The translations under genes and the position numbers were made by a program. Under the pieces are notes generated by a model. That model was not told where the DNA came from and did no database searches. It was given only the letters and a program-made list of their open reading frames with translations. DNA of 64,000 bases from NCBI GenBank assembly GCA_026874595.1, contig CM049316.1, positions 13,196,839 through 13,260,838 of the forward strand, in the 5' to 3' direction. This DNA is from Sipunculus nudus. Taxonomy: Eukaryota > Annelida > Sipuncula > Golfingiida > Sipunculidae. Position 1 is the first letter of the stretch. The number at the start of each line of letters is the position of its first letter. This document shows positions 44,841 to 58,100 of the stretch, one piece after another.

Positions 44841-46791
44841 TGGCGGGCCCCCATATATTATAAACTTGTTGATATCAACAAAACAAGCATGTGTGAAGTG
44901 ATATCCACGTTTTCTCGCCTGTTTCTATAAAAGCTCCGAGGGATTACCTTTAGTTTATAACGGTCAGATAGGTGGTTGGGCCCCATTAAGAGATGACTGA
45001 ATTATTGTTATAATAATTATTATTGATTTGGTCAGATATCCATGGCGTCTGAGAACTACGGGGCATTTTTCCTGGAGAAAAATATTTTTCGACATAAAAT
45101 ATATGGTGCTCTGCAGTCTCAGATTCTAATTTCAGCGGATTACAGACAAATACTTATTAAACGGGGTACACGGTTAGGCGAGTGATTTCATTCACTAAAC
45201 CCTGCATTGATCCCCGGCTGGGTGACAGACAAAACTGGATATAATTTTACATATTCATTACATAAAGGAAGTATAACAATTAGACTAGTTATTTACCTAT
45301 GCTTTCGGAATATTTACTGTTACTTTCGTTATATTCACCATACCGAACTCTCTTATCTCATCCCGGCGTGACACAAACAAATTTCACTCTGTGACGTCAT
45401 AAGACTAACGTCATACACAAAAAAACAACATACAACCATAAGTCATAATATAAATACAGGTTTAATGTGCATACGTCTACAATGTGTGATATCACGCGCA
45501 TGTGTGTTTATAATAAGCACATCGTTATCCCGTGGTTCACAATGTGCAAGGCCTAATCAACCATTCAACAGTCGTGTACAGAATACAAACGGTTATAGAA
45601 ATAACGGATCTTTTCAAGTTAACATAAATATATGAACTCGCGTCTTGTTTAAAACCCAACTTCAACGTTATTTCGTTTCAATCTCAAGTTCAGACCACGA
45701 AACCACTTACGGTTACAACATAACACTGGATCTAGGGAGGGTGCAACAGCGTAGTTACTTGCTATAATGTATGATTACCTGACACGCCCAGTTACTGTTA
45801 TAGACGCCATAGCCTATAGACTCGTTACTAATATGAAGCTTTTAGTTCAGTCGACTTGCAAGCACGGGTTATCATAGGCCACTGCACCATGCTATGAGTA
45901 ATACATGAAGCTAATAACAAGAATGTACAAAAAATATATTTATAATCTCTAATACCACTGAATATATCAACGAATCGTCCATGGAATGAAAAATTAACGG
46001 TTTATAAAAATAGGGCCGGTTTGCCGACCAAATTTATTAACTATCAGTGGGTCAAAACAACATTTCTGAATATCACTCAACTACGCTGTTGGAACATTTG
46101 AAATATATCACAATTGTTAATATTAGATTAACTCAACAAAACTTCAATATCTGTTGCTTTTCTATTCATAAAATTGATAATTTCCGGCCTTCTTAATTGA
46201 AATGAACACCGGTCGGAGCACCTTTTTATTCAATGACAAAATTATATATACCGCAGTTAGACTTAATGAAGGCACAATGACTTAATAATAATAAAATACA
46301 TCCAATTTCCGTCAATTGAAATCCTAGTCAAATGTACGTTAACATAATAAATCACTTTTTATCAGTAGAAATGGCAATCAAAAAATGTCATACGCTATAA
46401 TTTTAAATAAAATTTGATACCTGGGAACACTTAAATAAATTTGTTTTCAATATATGGAATCCTATATAACACGTATAAAAATAACAATACAGCGTGTGAG
46501 CAGACACAAACATAACCAAATGGCTTATTTGTGTGCACTAAAGGGACTGGTATGAAGTGGGCACCTCTTTTCTCTGAGGGGACAAACTAAAGCAGGCATG
46601 GTATTAACTAGTCAGTTATACTTGGGGGAGACTTCTGTACAGATTTTGCTAAAACGCACGCACACACGCACAATATTAAAGTGAGTGTGTGTGTGGGCAA
46701 AAAGAAAGCGGGCTTATTTGCATCTAAAGTAACAAATAACTCATTCTTCCTTCAATTGAGCCTCCCAAGCGCAATGGGTGTATACCTGTCT

Positions 46792-46803
46792 GCCCTCTGG
46801 TGG
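46792..46803 (-). promoter_or_regulatory. candidate CTCF core site
   Basis: The minus strand reads CCACCAGAGGGC, an exact fit to the CTCF core CCASYAGRKGGC, in the context TGCTGCCACCAGAGGGCA. Motif match only; occupancy unknown. Confidence 0.45.
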
Positions 46804-47915
46804 CAGCATTATTTTTGCCCGATGCGCACAGGAAATCAATTGTGTTTGCGCAGCCTGTCAGACCTGAAGCCAAATGATCCCAGCATCACAGATATTGAGG
46901 AAAGATTTCTAGTTATTGGGCTCAGATTAAAGTCTTATCACATTTTTACAATGCACGTCAAATTGTTCGAGATATGATGAACTTGTACGAATTGCCATAA
47001 AAACCTTCAAATCCTTGTATAAAAACACATACATGCGAAAGTGTGTGTATATATATACACATACATAATCTTATCATCAATGGCAACGTGAACATTCAAC
47101 ACGCCTTTTTGACCTCCAAAATGAAGGTCCCGGTTTAGCTTTATTACTGTAGGTTCTGAAGCAATTAAATCCTTCTCAAATACACACCATGCCAAAGCAA
47201 GACGTCAAACTGTATATAACGTCTATATAGTATATCTATGTCCAGGTATTTTGTGAATGTCATAAGTGAGAGTTTGATTAAATACAAATCGAAAGAAAAC
47301 CGATCAACTGATTTACAGTACATAGGTAATACATGTGATATTCTAATGAATGAAACATTATATAAAACATTCTGCTAAATTTCCTACATTATTATGCAGC
47401 TGACTAATCTGTTATTTATATATCAAGCTTTTTATCCACATTTTGTTTTTTATATTTTCAAGCTATATAATGGTGTTGTGCATGCATGTCTTGACCCTGC
47501 TATGGTGGGTATATATTTATATGTAATGATATGTTAATACCATGAGGTCCACGGCATGAGGAAACGTGGTATGTCCAGGTAAATATACATGATCATCATA
47601 AATATTACATCAATGAGCTATATGTAATAAAGTGCAAGCATTTACACCAGTATGTGTATTGGTGCTTTTGAGCTGATCCACAATACATGTACCGGTATTC
47701 CTAATATGTTACTAACAAGTTCATCATATTTTTATTAAATACACGACCACATTTTATCAACCATATTGTCATAATTTTTGCAACTGAATACCTGAGCTCT
47801 GACAACCTATTGACTGGGCAGCGATATGAACAGAGCATCTTAGAACGGGGTTGGATTTGGTTGAGACATACTTCTTCAGTGTATAAAATGTCATTTCTTC
47901 ACTAACCATAGCCTT

Positions 47916-47918
<3 letters not shown>

Positions 47919-47998
<80 letters not shown>
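47919..47998. repeat. (TA)40 microsatellite
   Basis: About 80 bp of uninterrupted TA. Confidence 0.95.
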
Positions 47999-47999
<1 letters not shown>

Positions 48000-48454
48000 C
48001 TCTTGACACAAGCACTTGTAAAATCATCCCGTCACTAACAAATTAAACGTTTTTGCCCAATTTTAGGTTCATAAATAACTGAGAAAACATGTCCCTGGGC
48101 AGTTTTTGCATGTAACTGAAAATTTTGCTTGCCCCGTTTCTCTAATGTTTCTCCTTGCCCTCGACTGGTCCTATCTAAATGTTTCATTTAATCACTGGCT
48201 TTGCCCAGTGTACACACACTGGACCTCTCTATCTTCATAGGGAATAAGTGATGTCATGTATTCTCTCAAGGCTCTTGGCGTTGGCTTTTATACCAGCTTG
48301 CTCTTGACTATAATTATGGCAATACTAATTCATTTTAGGATGCTCCCAGACCTGTTAAATGATCCACATTTTACTAACCTTCCTTCCTTGGGATGTTTTC
48401 TAGCATCCTCTTCACAGAGAGAAACATTCATTACAGGTAAATCAAATACAATAT

Positions 48455-48665
48455 TTACAGAGCAACTAAAATCAAATATCAGAATACCATTTACTGTGCT
48501 CTATACGATACTGGTTCTTTTCTTCCTTGACACACCCATTCACTCATATTAGATATTAGACATCTATAGTTGCTCAATATTTACAGAACACGCCTAAAAT
48601 CAAATATCAAAATGCTATTTACAATACTACACACGATACTTGTATTACATGTCACAAGGCCATAC
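48455..48665. repeat. diverged tandem duplication, ~115-125 bp
   Basis: TATTTACAGA...CTAAAATCAAATATCARAAT recurs at 48455 and 48579, followed in both by an ACGATACT box and a CACTCA end. Confidence 0.7.
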
Positions 48666-51664
48666 ACTCACATTTGTCATTTCCTTGGTCAAAGGAATTT
48701 TCAGTCTAGTTATCCACTCAATTTCAATGAACCTATGGTACACAGAATTCTGTTGCATAGTCAGGGCATTTATACACGAGTATCCTGATATATGTATATA
48801 CAATATAAGTGTGTGCATGTGTGAAAGGGTGCAGTGAGTAGGCATGAAAAAAAGGTAAAGTAAATTGCTTTGATACCTATTTTGCATACAATTCTGAATG
48901 TTATTATCTTCATGTCATAAGTACTTTCAAATACTTTCAAAGTTGGACACATTGACTGGAACATGAATATACAGGTGTGTTTCTGTGTGTGCATATATAT
49001 GCACGAAAAATTGCTCATTTCTTTGTAACTGTGGAGTTTCCAAGCGTCTCTCAGTGGATATGTGTATATGTGCATATGCATGAAAACAACCACACGAGAC
49101 ATTATGGTCTGTATGAATTCAGGGATTCGGGGTAAAATACAGTCACTTCACTGTCTGTGTGGTCTTTGTTGAAGACCTGCTGGATCCACTGTACCAATAT
49201 ATGTCTTCCCCTTCACCCATATATGCATATACATGCACATGGAAACGCAGCTATTTTTTTCACACATATACGCACATACACATTTACAAACACATGGCAA
49301 CAGTTTGACATATAAAATATTTTCAAGAGACTGACTGTCCATATTCACATATTGTAACAATAATTAATGGTACTTATCCATGGTTATATAAGCATATGAT
49401 AAATACTAAATACACTTAAGACAATGAGAGATACCATTAAAGCCTTCATTAGTCAGTGGATAACACATATAAAGGCCTCAATTGCATGGAAATTATCATA
49501 ATTCTGCTAATATTAACACAACTGATAATAACAAAGTTATGTGAAAGCATTCAAGGCACTCTTAATGTAATAGTTTAAATACATGTCCTTGTGCACTGAA
49601 AATGCAAGTCATACCTTTTAATGTGATGAATATGCATTTATGAATATATAAGTATGAATGTTTTTTTATGAAAAATGCATACATCACTTGCACTTTTGCT
49701 GTAATGATTACAAGGCACATAGCTAGTGTTGCAACAACTAGACATTTTTTTATATTTGAGCATGATTCAAATTTAAATCTAATTAAAATTTCAAATCCAT
49801 CACACTGTACCTGCATAGATCATTTTAAAAGCCTAGTGGAAAATATATACTGTTACATTACATTCTGCATTTCTTTTTCAAAAACGTGGCCAGTAGAGTG
49901 AAGGAAAAATTATTTCTCTGAATTCTTTTCACTATCTTGCTGAGCACAAACAAACACACTGCTGAATGATGTGAATACCTGTAAACATCAGAAATACCAG
50001 GTGTTTTTACAGAGTGCTAACTAGAACATTAAGATAATACAGTAATCTTTGAGTAATATTTTCCCTATAACAAGCAGTGAGCCCCATCCATAATCCTCAG
50101 CCTTCAGCTATCTACAATAGCTTGCTATATGACTATCCTTCAAAAGTGACAAATCTATTTGGTCCTTGCAGATGTTACATCTTCCTTGTCTATCAAGAAC
50201 TCTCCACACCAACACTTGGTGGACCTTAACGGTGGACCTTTACTGAACATCATACAAAAGGAAGCATGATTATATATGAATAGTGCTGGTTGTATATCAT
50301 CAAACATCTCTAACCTCCCTGTACCTTATATCCTTTCACTGTGCTCTGTAATCATATCATGATAATATACATAATAAGTGTCCTCTTTTATCTGATCTCA
50401 TATGCTGCTGGGTCTTCTGTTCGTATTCTTCTGAGTCTGTGAACAAATAGGGCATGGGTCAAACATTTCTTCATTATTAGACAGTCATTATGACAACTTT
50501 TTAAGCATCCTATTAATAAACCCAACTGTCAGTTAGGCAACTATTAATGTTATATCACCCAAATCACTGAAACCAGCCATCTTACTGGTTCGTGCAAAGT
50601 TAAAATCTTCCTTTTATTTAATTTATGGAATTTCCAATTTCATGGTTCCAATGAAGTGTTAGAATATGAATGTGTCGAGAAGGTCATATTTTAAAGGTAG
50701 AGCATAACAAGTAGTGAAAAATATTATTACTAATTTACTGAAATATGAAAGTTTATAAAGACAAGGTTGTTTGCCGAAATTTATTATGGTTTCAATTCTT
50801 AAGTAGTTAAATATGTGAAAACTGGTAATCCTTGAAAATAGGTCATATCAAACACAATAGCCACTCTGGATCTGCAGTGGAACCTTTGGAACTGACCAAC
50901 AAACACAATATGGATACAACTAACTCGCCATGGAAAAAAAATTGGCCATCTCTCAGGGCACATCCTCAGGAACAAACATTTACCCAGGAAGAAAATGCAG
51001 GAATACTCAATCTGACCTTTCAGGCACAGTTTTATGTCACAGGGTCCTATTAATATTCAGAAGAGTCAACAGCCAATGAACTTAAAGGTTGGGCTACCGA
51101 TGGTCCAGTGTGAAAAGGAGACCTAGGTGGCAAAAGAGATTATTGGCACTGATTAAATTTTTTTTTACTTTTTACCTATTCTAAAGTGCAATGGTTTGTG
51201 TCACTCAGGGATAATGCAATACATATCAAGCAACTGCTCACTTGACAACGTGCACACACCATTTTTTTACAGGGAACTCCCGCATGACGACCATCCTGTT
51301 ATCACGACCACCTCGCTATAAGATTAGCATTTAACATACTGATCAAAAAAGGAGTTGGGCAAACATAACTGACACCACACACATGCCTTCAGGACAGTCA
51401 AGTAAAACGGTGACAAATCACATTTCAATGATCAAGCAGGAACCATATGAATAACACTTCATTCTGTTCTCACTCTGTCTTTGACATCAGACCATCTTCG
51501 TGTTAAGACCAATACTGGGAGAATGACTACAATGCCAACTCGTAAAAACCTAAAGAGCTTAGCCTCAAGGAGAAGATAGAACTCATCAAGACCTCCGAGA
51601 CTCGGTACAAGTCAAAGAAAAGTAGCAACTCAGTATGGGATTTTAAATTAATAGGGAAAAAACA

Positions 51665-51809
51665 ATGTAACATTTACTTGAAATACCCTTATTATCGCCT
51701 GGGTTATTATTGGCAGACTAATGTACAAGAATCCAGCTAACACGACCACCCTGCTAACACAACCACTTTGCCTGGTCCCGCAGGTGGTTGCGTTAGCGGG
51801 GTTTTACTG
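51665..51809 (-). mobile_element. Tigger/pogo-type terminal segment, right
   Basis: Inverted copy of 43611-43755, ending GGGGTTTTACTG with TA at 51810-51811. Either the far end of an 8.2-kb element or a separate short element. Confidence 0.75.
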
Positions 51810-52022
51810 TACTTTATTTATTGAATTACCAGAAGGAATTTAAAAAATTTAAAATGGGGAATTTACACATAAAATTTTCTTTAAGAAGCCCTAACTTCTG
51901 GCCTATAGCCTTATACTGTATGAAAAGTCAAATCAGCCATGGGAGGATACAATCTTGAGAGCATACAGCTTCACAATTCTCAGAATATAGAGTATAAATT
52001 AAGGTGTTTATGCACTCACCCT

Positions 52023-52180
52023 TCAAACCCTGTTGCCAATCAAGTGCTGCATTTCATGCTGTACCAGCTTCTCTGATGCCTGGAAAGGCCTGTCACAGTA
52101 CTGACACACCCACACAGTACCCTTGGTCTGACTGCTTTCATTGTTGTTCCGCTCTTCATCAGTGCTGACTACTTGACCAT
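52023..52180 (-). CDS. zinc-finger gene, last coding exon (finger 31)
   Basis: Acceptor ATTTCAG; encodes GQVVSTDEERNNNESSQTKG then WVCQYCDRPFQASEKLVQHE, MQHLIGNRV and TGA at 52025-52023. A canonical C2H2 finger in the right frame and phase supports it. Too short for the ORF scan. Confidence 0.88.
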
Positions 52181-55100
52181 CTGAAATGTGAGAAAACAGT
52201 CTACATTACCACATGCACACCAATCAAATCATTCCCAAAAGCAAAACAAATACATCATTAACAAAAGCAAACCAAATACATTGTTACCAAAAGCAAACCA
52301 AAGACAACATTGTTTTACAGGCATATGAAATCAAGAATTATTACATGCAAACAAAGACAAGTGACCCATGGGTCATGACGCTCAGCTGCCAAGCATGACC
52401 TGTGACATCATGGACTGAGATTCACAACTTCCAGTCAAATTTTGAAGAACCAATTTGCCAATTTGTTGAAAATTTTCTTTGACAACAGAAATATATATCA
52501 CCTATGTCTGGTTAAAACACAGTGAATTGATGGTCTGAGGAAAATGCATGATTGTTAAGCTATCAGGAACTATTCCAACAGCTTGCTTGAAACCTGTCAG
52601 TCTCAAAGGAACACCACAGAGGGAAAATATAAGATCAAAATATATAGCAAAAATCAAGGAAATACATGCAAGAATTATTGAGAAACAGGTGCTTCTGTAT
52701 GAATTTTTATTCAATACAAGCCAACTGTACTGCACTTTTATAAATGATGGTAATATTTATTCAGAAATATTTGACCCAATCCTTTACAAGATTACATAAA
52801 TATACATCCAACTGCATTCACTTTAACTGTTCTTGAGATAATATGATCAAAAGGAATTAAAAGATGGTTGCCTGGTGGCCATATTGGACTTCTGACAAGT
52901 CTGAAATCAGACAATAAACATTCTCTAAATCGGATCAAACATCAAAGAAAAATTACTGAAACTGCACTGAAGAAAGAATTTCTAAGGTGGCTAACTGGCA
53001 GACATTATGGATTTCTGACAAGTATGACATTTGATATCCCACATTCTCCAATAAGAGACCAAACTTGGGCAAATTATCCAGTAATGAACGCCCAAAATAA
53101 TTCAAAAGGCATGTTCAGGCCCTCATATCAGATTTATAGATATGCAATTGTAAAAAGTGTAAGTCCAATATTTTTTATTATCACTCTGCTTTTCAATGGG
53201 GTCAGCAGGGTAGGTAAACTGCCAAACCTGAAAGAAAAGAAATGCAGAAAGCATGACTAAGAGTCTTGAAATAAAACAAAAAGCCATCCTAAATCAAGGT
53301 ACACATCCACATATTATGAGAACAAACACTTGCTTTTATATGTGGTGATATATATGAAAATATTCAGATATCTAGGAAACTAAGTTTATTGCTAGGATTC
53401 CATAAAATAAACTGCAAAATGTTCCCATCATCTTATAAACCTTAATACTATACTCTCATTGTCTTAATGCCTGGCTGAAGCATTCTGACAACAGTGTTTT
53501 TTTTATGAAGTAACGAGGTACTTATCACTGCGCCTTATCACTTAATAGGCTGATACAAAAGGGAGTCATATGTCACCAGTGTCACTCACAATTACAGCCA
53601 CACAGGGAGATGTACCAGCTGGAGTGGGATGGTTATATATACAAGAAAAATAGAGATGGTCTATAAAATAAGTAATTGTGAACATCCCTGACCTATGACC
53701 TTGGCCTTTTGCCCATATATCAACTGGATTCTTTCTAAATGATGGGTAACTACTAACCACTTAAATCTGGTGTAATTACTTGGCAACCAATGGGTGAATA
53801 ACTTTGACCTGCAACCTTTAACCTGCTGACCCCAAAATCAATAAGTTATTTATTCAAGCAAAAAGACCCATAAATATGAAGTTTGAGTCAAACTGAGAGA
53901 TGCATAGATGTGGCATATGTGAAAGACTGAAGGTTTGGGTTGAACAGTTACACTTGAAATATGCTCACAAGCATTTAGAACAATTAAATATCGTGACCTT
54001 GACCTTTGACTTTTTGACCTCAACATCAATAGGCTTCTTCCCTTATTGGTAGGTAAGCCATATATGACAGATGGAAGGTACAGATTGAAAAGTTTGCCTG
54101 AAAATGACTCCACGCAAGAAGTGGGTGCTGTGAACTTGACCTTTGACCTCAAAATCAACAGGTCTTTTCCCCTGTTGGCAGAGAAGCGATATCAGTGCTG
54201 GAAGGTTTGGAATGAAAAGTCTAGCTTGAAATGTGTCCACAACCTTTTCAAAGAAGTGGATCCTGTGACCCTGACCTTTGACCTTGTGACCTCAAAATCT
54301 ATAGGATTCTTCTCCAACTTAGTAGGTGAGCTATATGTGAAAAATCAAAGAATTGGGATGAAAGGGTTGGCTTAAAATGCATCCACAGGCTTTACAAAGA
54401 AGAGGCTCCTGTGACCTTGACCTTTGGACCTAAAAAAAATTATGGTTCTTCCCCTGTTGGTAGGTGAGCTGTATGTGAAATATGGAAGGTTTGGGATGAA
54501 AATTTTGTCTCAAAGAGTTATTTCTGGGGGGTGCAAACACACCCCATAACTTCGAGAATATAAGTCGCAGTGACCTAATTTCAGGTTTGCAAGGAGATCT
54601 TTTTATAACCTCTAAGACTGCATAGGGTTCATGGCCCTAGCCCCTACGGTTACGATTTGTGCCCTGCTAACGGCCGGCCGGCCGGACGGACAGACGGAAG
54701 GACGACGGACAAAGACCCATCGCTATAGCCCAGCATGACTGAAGGTCAGCTGAGCTAAAAAATATTACCTGCATACTGAAGATAATTTTGTCAAAAGAAT
54801 ACCAGTAAAGTAAATTCAGCCTTATAGTTTAACACAATGTTTAGAACATAAAAAAAATAAAATAATGTCCATACAACAGCACTGAATCATGAATACAATA
54901 TGTTGTACCTTCATATTCTTAATTGAATATTTAATGAAACATTCTTATTATATATTTCTACTATCTATATTCATGACTGAATTGAAAGTTACCTTTTTCA
55001 GCAATTTCCTTGCCCCTTGTAATTCTCATTGACATCTCCCCAGCCATGTCACTTGTGGCATCATCAGTTTCAGCACTTTCTGGGACAACCAGTTCAGATA

Positions 55101-58100
55101 TGTCAATGAACTCAGGTTCCTTCTGATCCTCCGGGTCCTCTTTTGTAGCAGGTGCATCTTCAGGGGTCAGAGGAACTGCATCTGGTGCATCATCTGATTC
55201 TTCAGATGCATTAAAGGTTGAGCCATTGATCAGGGCGGTACTGAAATGGATTTTCACATGCTGCTGTAAAAGCTGTTGTTTGGCCACGCTGTAGTCACAA
55301 TATGGACATTGCAAACTGCTTCTGATCACATGGCATCTCAGGTGACTCAGCAGGTGGTCCCGTCGAACATTTGCATAAGGGCAGCGATCACAGCAATACA
55401 GTTTCTTCGGTTCCATATATTCATCAGAATTCTCATACAAATCCAAGTGATCATGGAGTAAATTTCGGTCATCCTCCTTCTCCAACACTGGATAGTTGGC
55501 TGCTGCTGCTACATTTGCCGGGATCTCTGGTAGCTGGACTAGGTTTGAGATGGACTGGTTGATAAGGAGGTTGTTATTTGGCGCTAGGTGGAGCTGCTTG
55601 TGCTGCAGCAGCAGATTATAGCTGGGAACGCTGTAGTCACAATACTCGCACTCATACTTCTGCTTGCTGCCGTGTAGCTGCATGTGTCGCTCAAACTGGG
55701 GTTGTTTGGCGGTTGCATAAGGACATCTTTCACAACACCATTTCTTGAACCTTATACTTTCCAGTCTGTGCTCCCCAGTTCTCTCATTGAATTTGATGTA
55801 GTAACTGGTGTTCCCTGGAATCGCAGACTGGTCTACTTTCACAGATGTTTGGGATTCTGCATTGCTGGAAGTGGCAGAGCTGCATTCACTCACTGGTTCA
55901 GCCTTGACATCAGCTTCACCTGGGGCTGTGGTATCACTTGAACTTGGCATTTCTACATCATTGACCACATCCTGGTAAGGATTGTAGTGTGATGAGTGCA
56001 CCTTGATGTGGTGAGACAGCAGGCCTTTGTTGGCCACGTGGTAGTCACAATACATACATTTGAAGACATCTTTGCCCTGTCTGGGACCATGCATTTTCTC
56101 ATGAAGCCTGACATTGGTTCCACGGATGTTTGTGTATGGACAAAAACGGCACTGGTGCAGTTTTTTGTACATCCCACTTGTGAGCACATTTCCGGTTTCA
56201 TTCAGGATACATCCATACATCATACTGGGATCACTGTTGTCTTTCATTGCTCTTTTAGGGGTCAGCAGGATCTTGTGCTGCTTCACAGATGCTGGAGACA
56301 CAGGCACACTTTTGATTTTGGCTGCTATTATGTGTTGTTTGATCCTGGCCATCTGTATGGCATCAATACTGGTATAACTGCTGTCAGAGATTTCGGTTTT
56401 AGTTGGGGAGGTTTCAACCATGGAGATTTTCTTTTCACCAGGAATCGAGTCACCTTGCTCATATTTCAATTTGTATTGTGGGTTGTGGACTTTCTTATGT
56501 TGAGTCAGCAACCTCCGCAAAGTAGTCCAGTATGGACACTCGTCACATTTGAATGGAGCATTTGCTTTGGGACGATGGAATTGCTTGTGGTACAAGTAAT
56601 CATTGAGGCATTTCCCTACATAGGGACACTTATCACAGAAGTATCTTGTTGTTTTCTTGGCAGTTTTGTCAGCAGTCTTCTTTTTCAGGACGACACTTTT
56701 CTTTACCGGAGATGAAGGAATAAGGTGACTGTATGCCCAAACACCTTTAGGATCATTCAAATGCATTCGCACATGCTGGTTGAGCAAGCGCCTAGCACAC
56801 ACGTAGTAGGGGCAGTACTTACAGGCAAACTTTTTCTCTGGGGTCTTCTTATGGTGCGCCACATGGTACTGTAATTTAGCAGCAGAAGCAGCCTGATATG
56901 GACAGAACTGACACTGTGTTTTCTTCAAATCACTCACTGTGTTATCTGCTGGGGATATAAAAGCTTCCACAGGGGGAGGAGTCTTAATTTCTGTCTTTAT
57001 CAGCTGTTCTCTTAAGGACTTTTTGGGGAACAATTTGACACATTTCTCAAATGGACATTCTGGATGTCTGATTTGTACATGTTTTTCAGCAGACTTTTGC
57101 CATTTAGCAGAAAATTTGCAGAGGAGACATTTGAACATGCCTTTGTACTGCATGGAATCATATTCTTTTTTGGGAATCTTCTTGACACTACAGGGAACAG
57201 ACGCACCATTCTCTTTAAGGAACAACTGATTGTAGTCTGTGCTGCCATGCTTTTCCCGAATGTGCCTTTGAGCAGCACTACGATGTATAGAAACAAAGTC
57301 ACACAGTCTGCATCCATATATATTTCGTTTTACGTGCTCTGTCTTAAAATGTTCAACAACTACTTCTTTAGTGACATCCCTGAATTCACATCTGCTGCAT
57401 TTCCATGATTTCTTAGTGAGTTTTCCTTTCTTTTTACCCCCTTTAGCATTAAAACCTTCTTTGGGTGGAGCCCTGTTTTTGATCCAGTCATAATGATAGT
57501 TGTCGAGTGTACTTACAGCTTCCTCATAATCTAAGATAATGACTTTAGCACCAGGCATGTCACTGTGTTTCCGTACAATATGGCGCGAGATATCCCCACT
57601 GTAGTCAGACCTATAAACACAGCCTGGACATTGATACCGTTTAATTCCATTCCATTTCCCTAATCCATCTTCACTTGTTGGTGAAGGCCCTGGTTTTGGG
57701 GCAATTGTTTGGGTTGGGCTTGGAGTTGAGAATGGTTTCCCAAAAGATGAACTTCTTCTCTTATATTCAGGCTTGCTATAAGTAGCCTTGGCCTCTTCAA
57801 GTGACAGTGTAATCACCGATCCCTTCTCATTGTGGATCATTCTGATGTGCTTCTGGATGTCATGCTTCCAGTTTGACCTCTTCCCACAGACGGTGCACTT
57901 GAAAGGTCTGAACCTTTCTTCAGGTGGCATCTTCTTATAATTTGGTGTTAGTTTCGGTGATGGTGTATCCTGGGTTTTAGCAGGAGTTGAGAAAGAAGAA
58001 GTACTTTTCCCTTTAGAAACAGGAGACCCTCCATGAATACCTTGCATAGCAAATACAGACCCTGGCATCACCTGGCTAGGAGTATCATTTGGTATGGCTG

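Larger units (their letters stand above)
44960..51660. other. intergenic DNA, no gene recognised
   Basis: AT-rich. Contains a CRE palindrome at 45392, a candidate CTCF site at 46792, an (AT)n tract at 47919-47998 and a 125-bp tandem duplication at 48455-48660. None of the short ORFs has splice-site or family support. Confidence 0.5.

Noticed and set aside
46681-46977. A 98-residue ORF as a gene
   Set aside because: No motif, no splice partners, low-complexity start; nothing supports coding.
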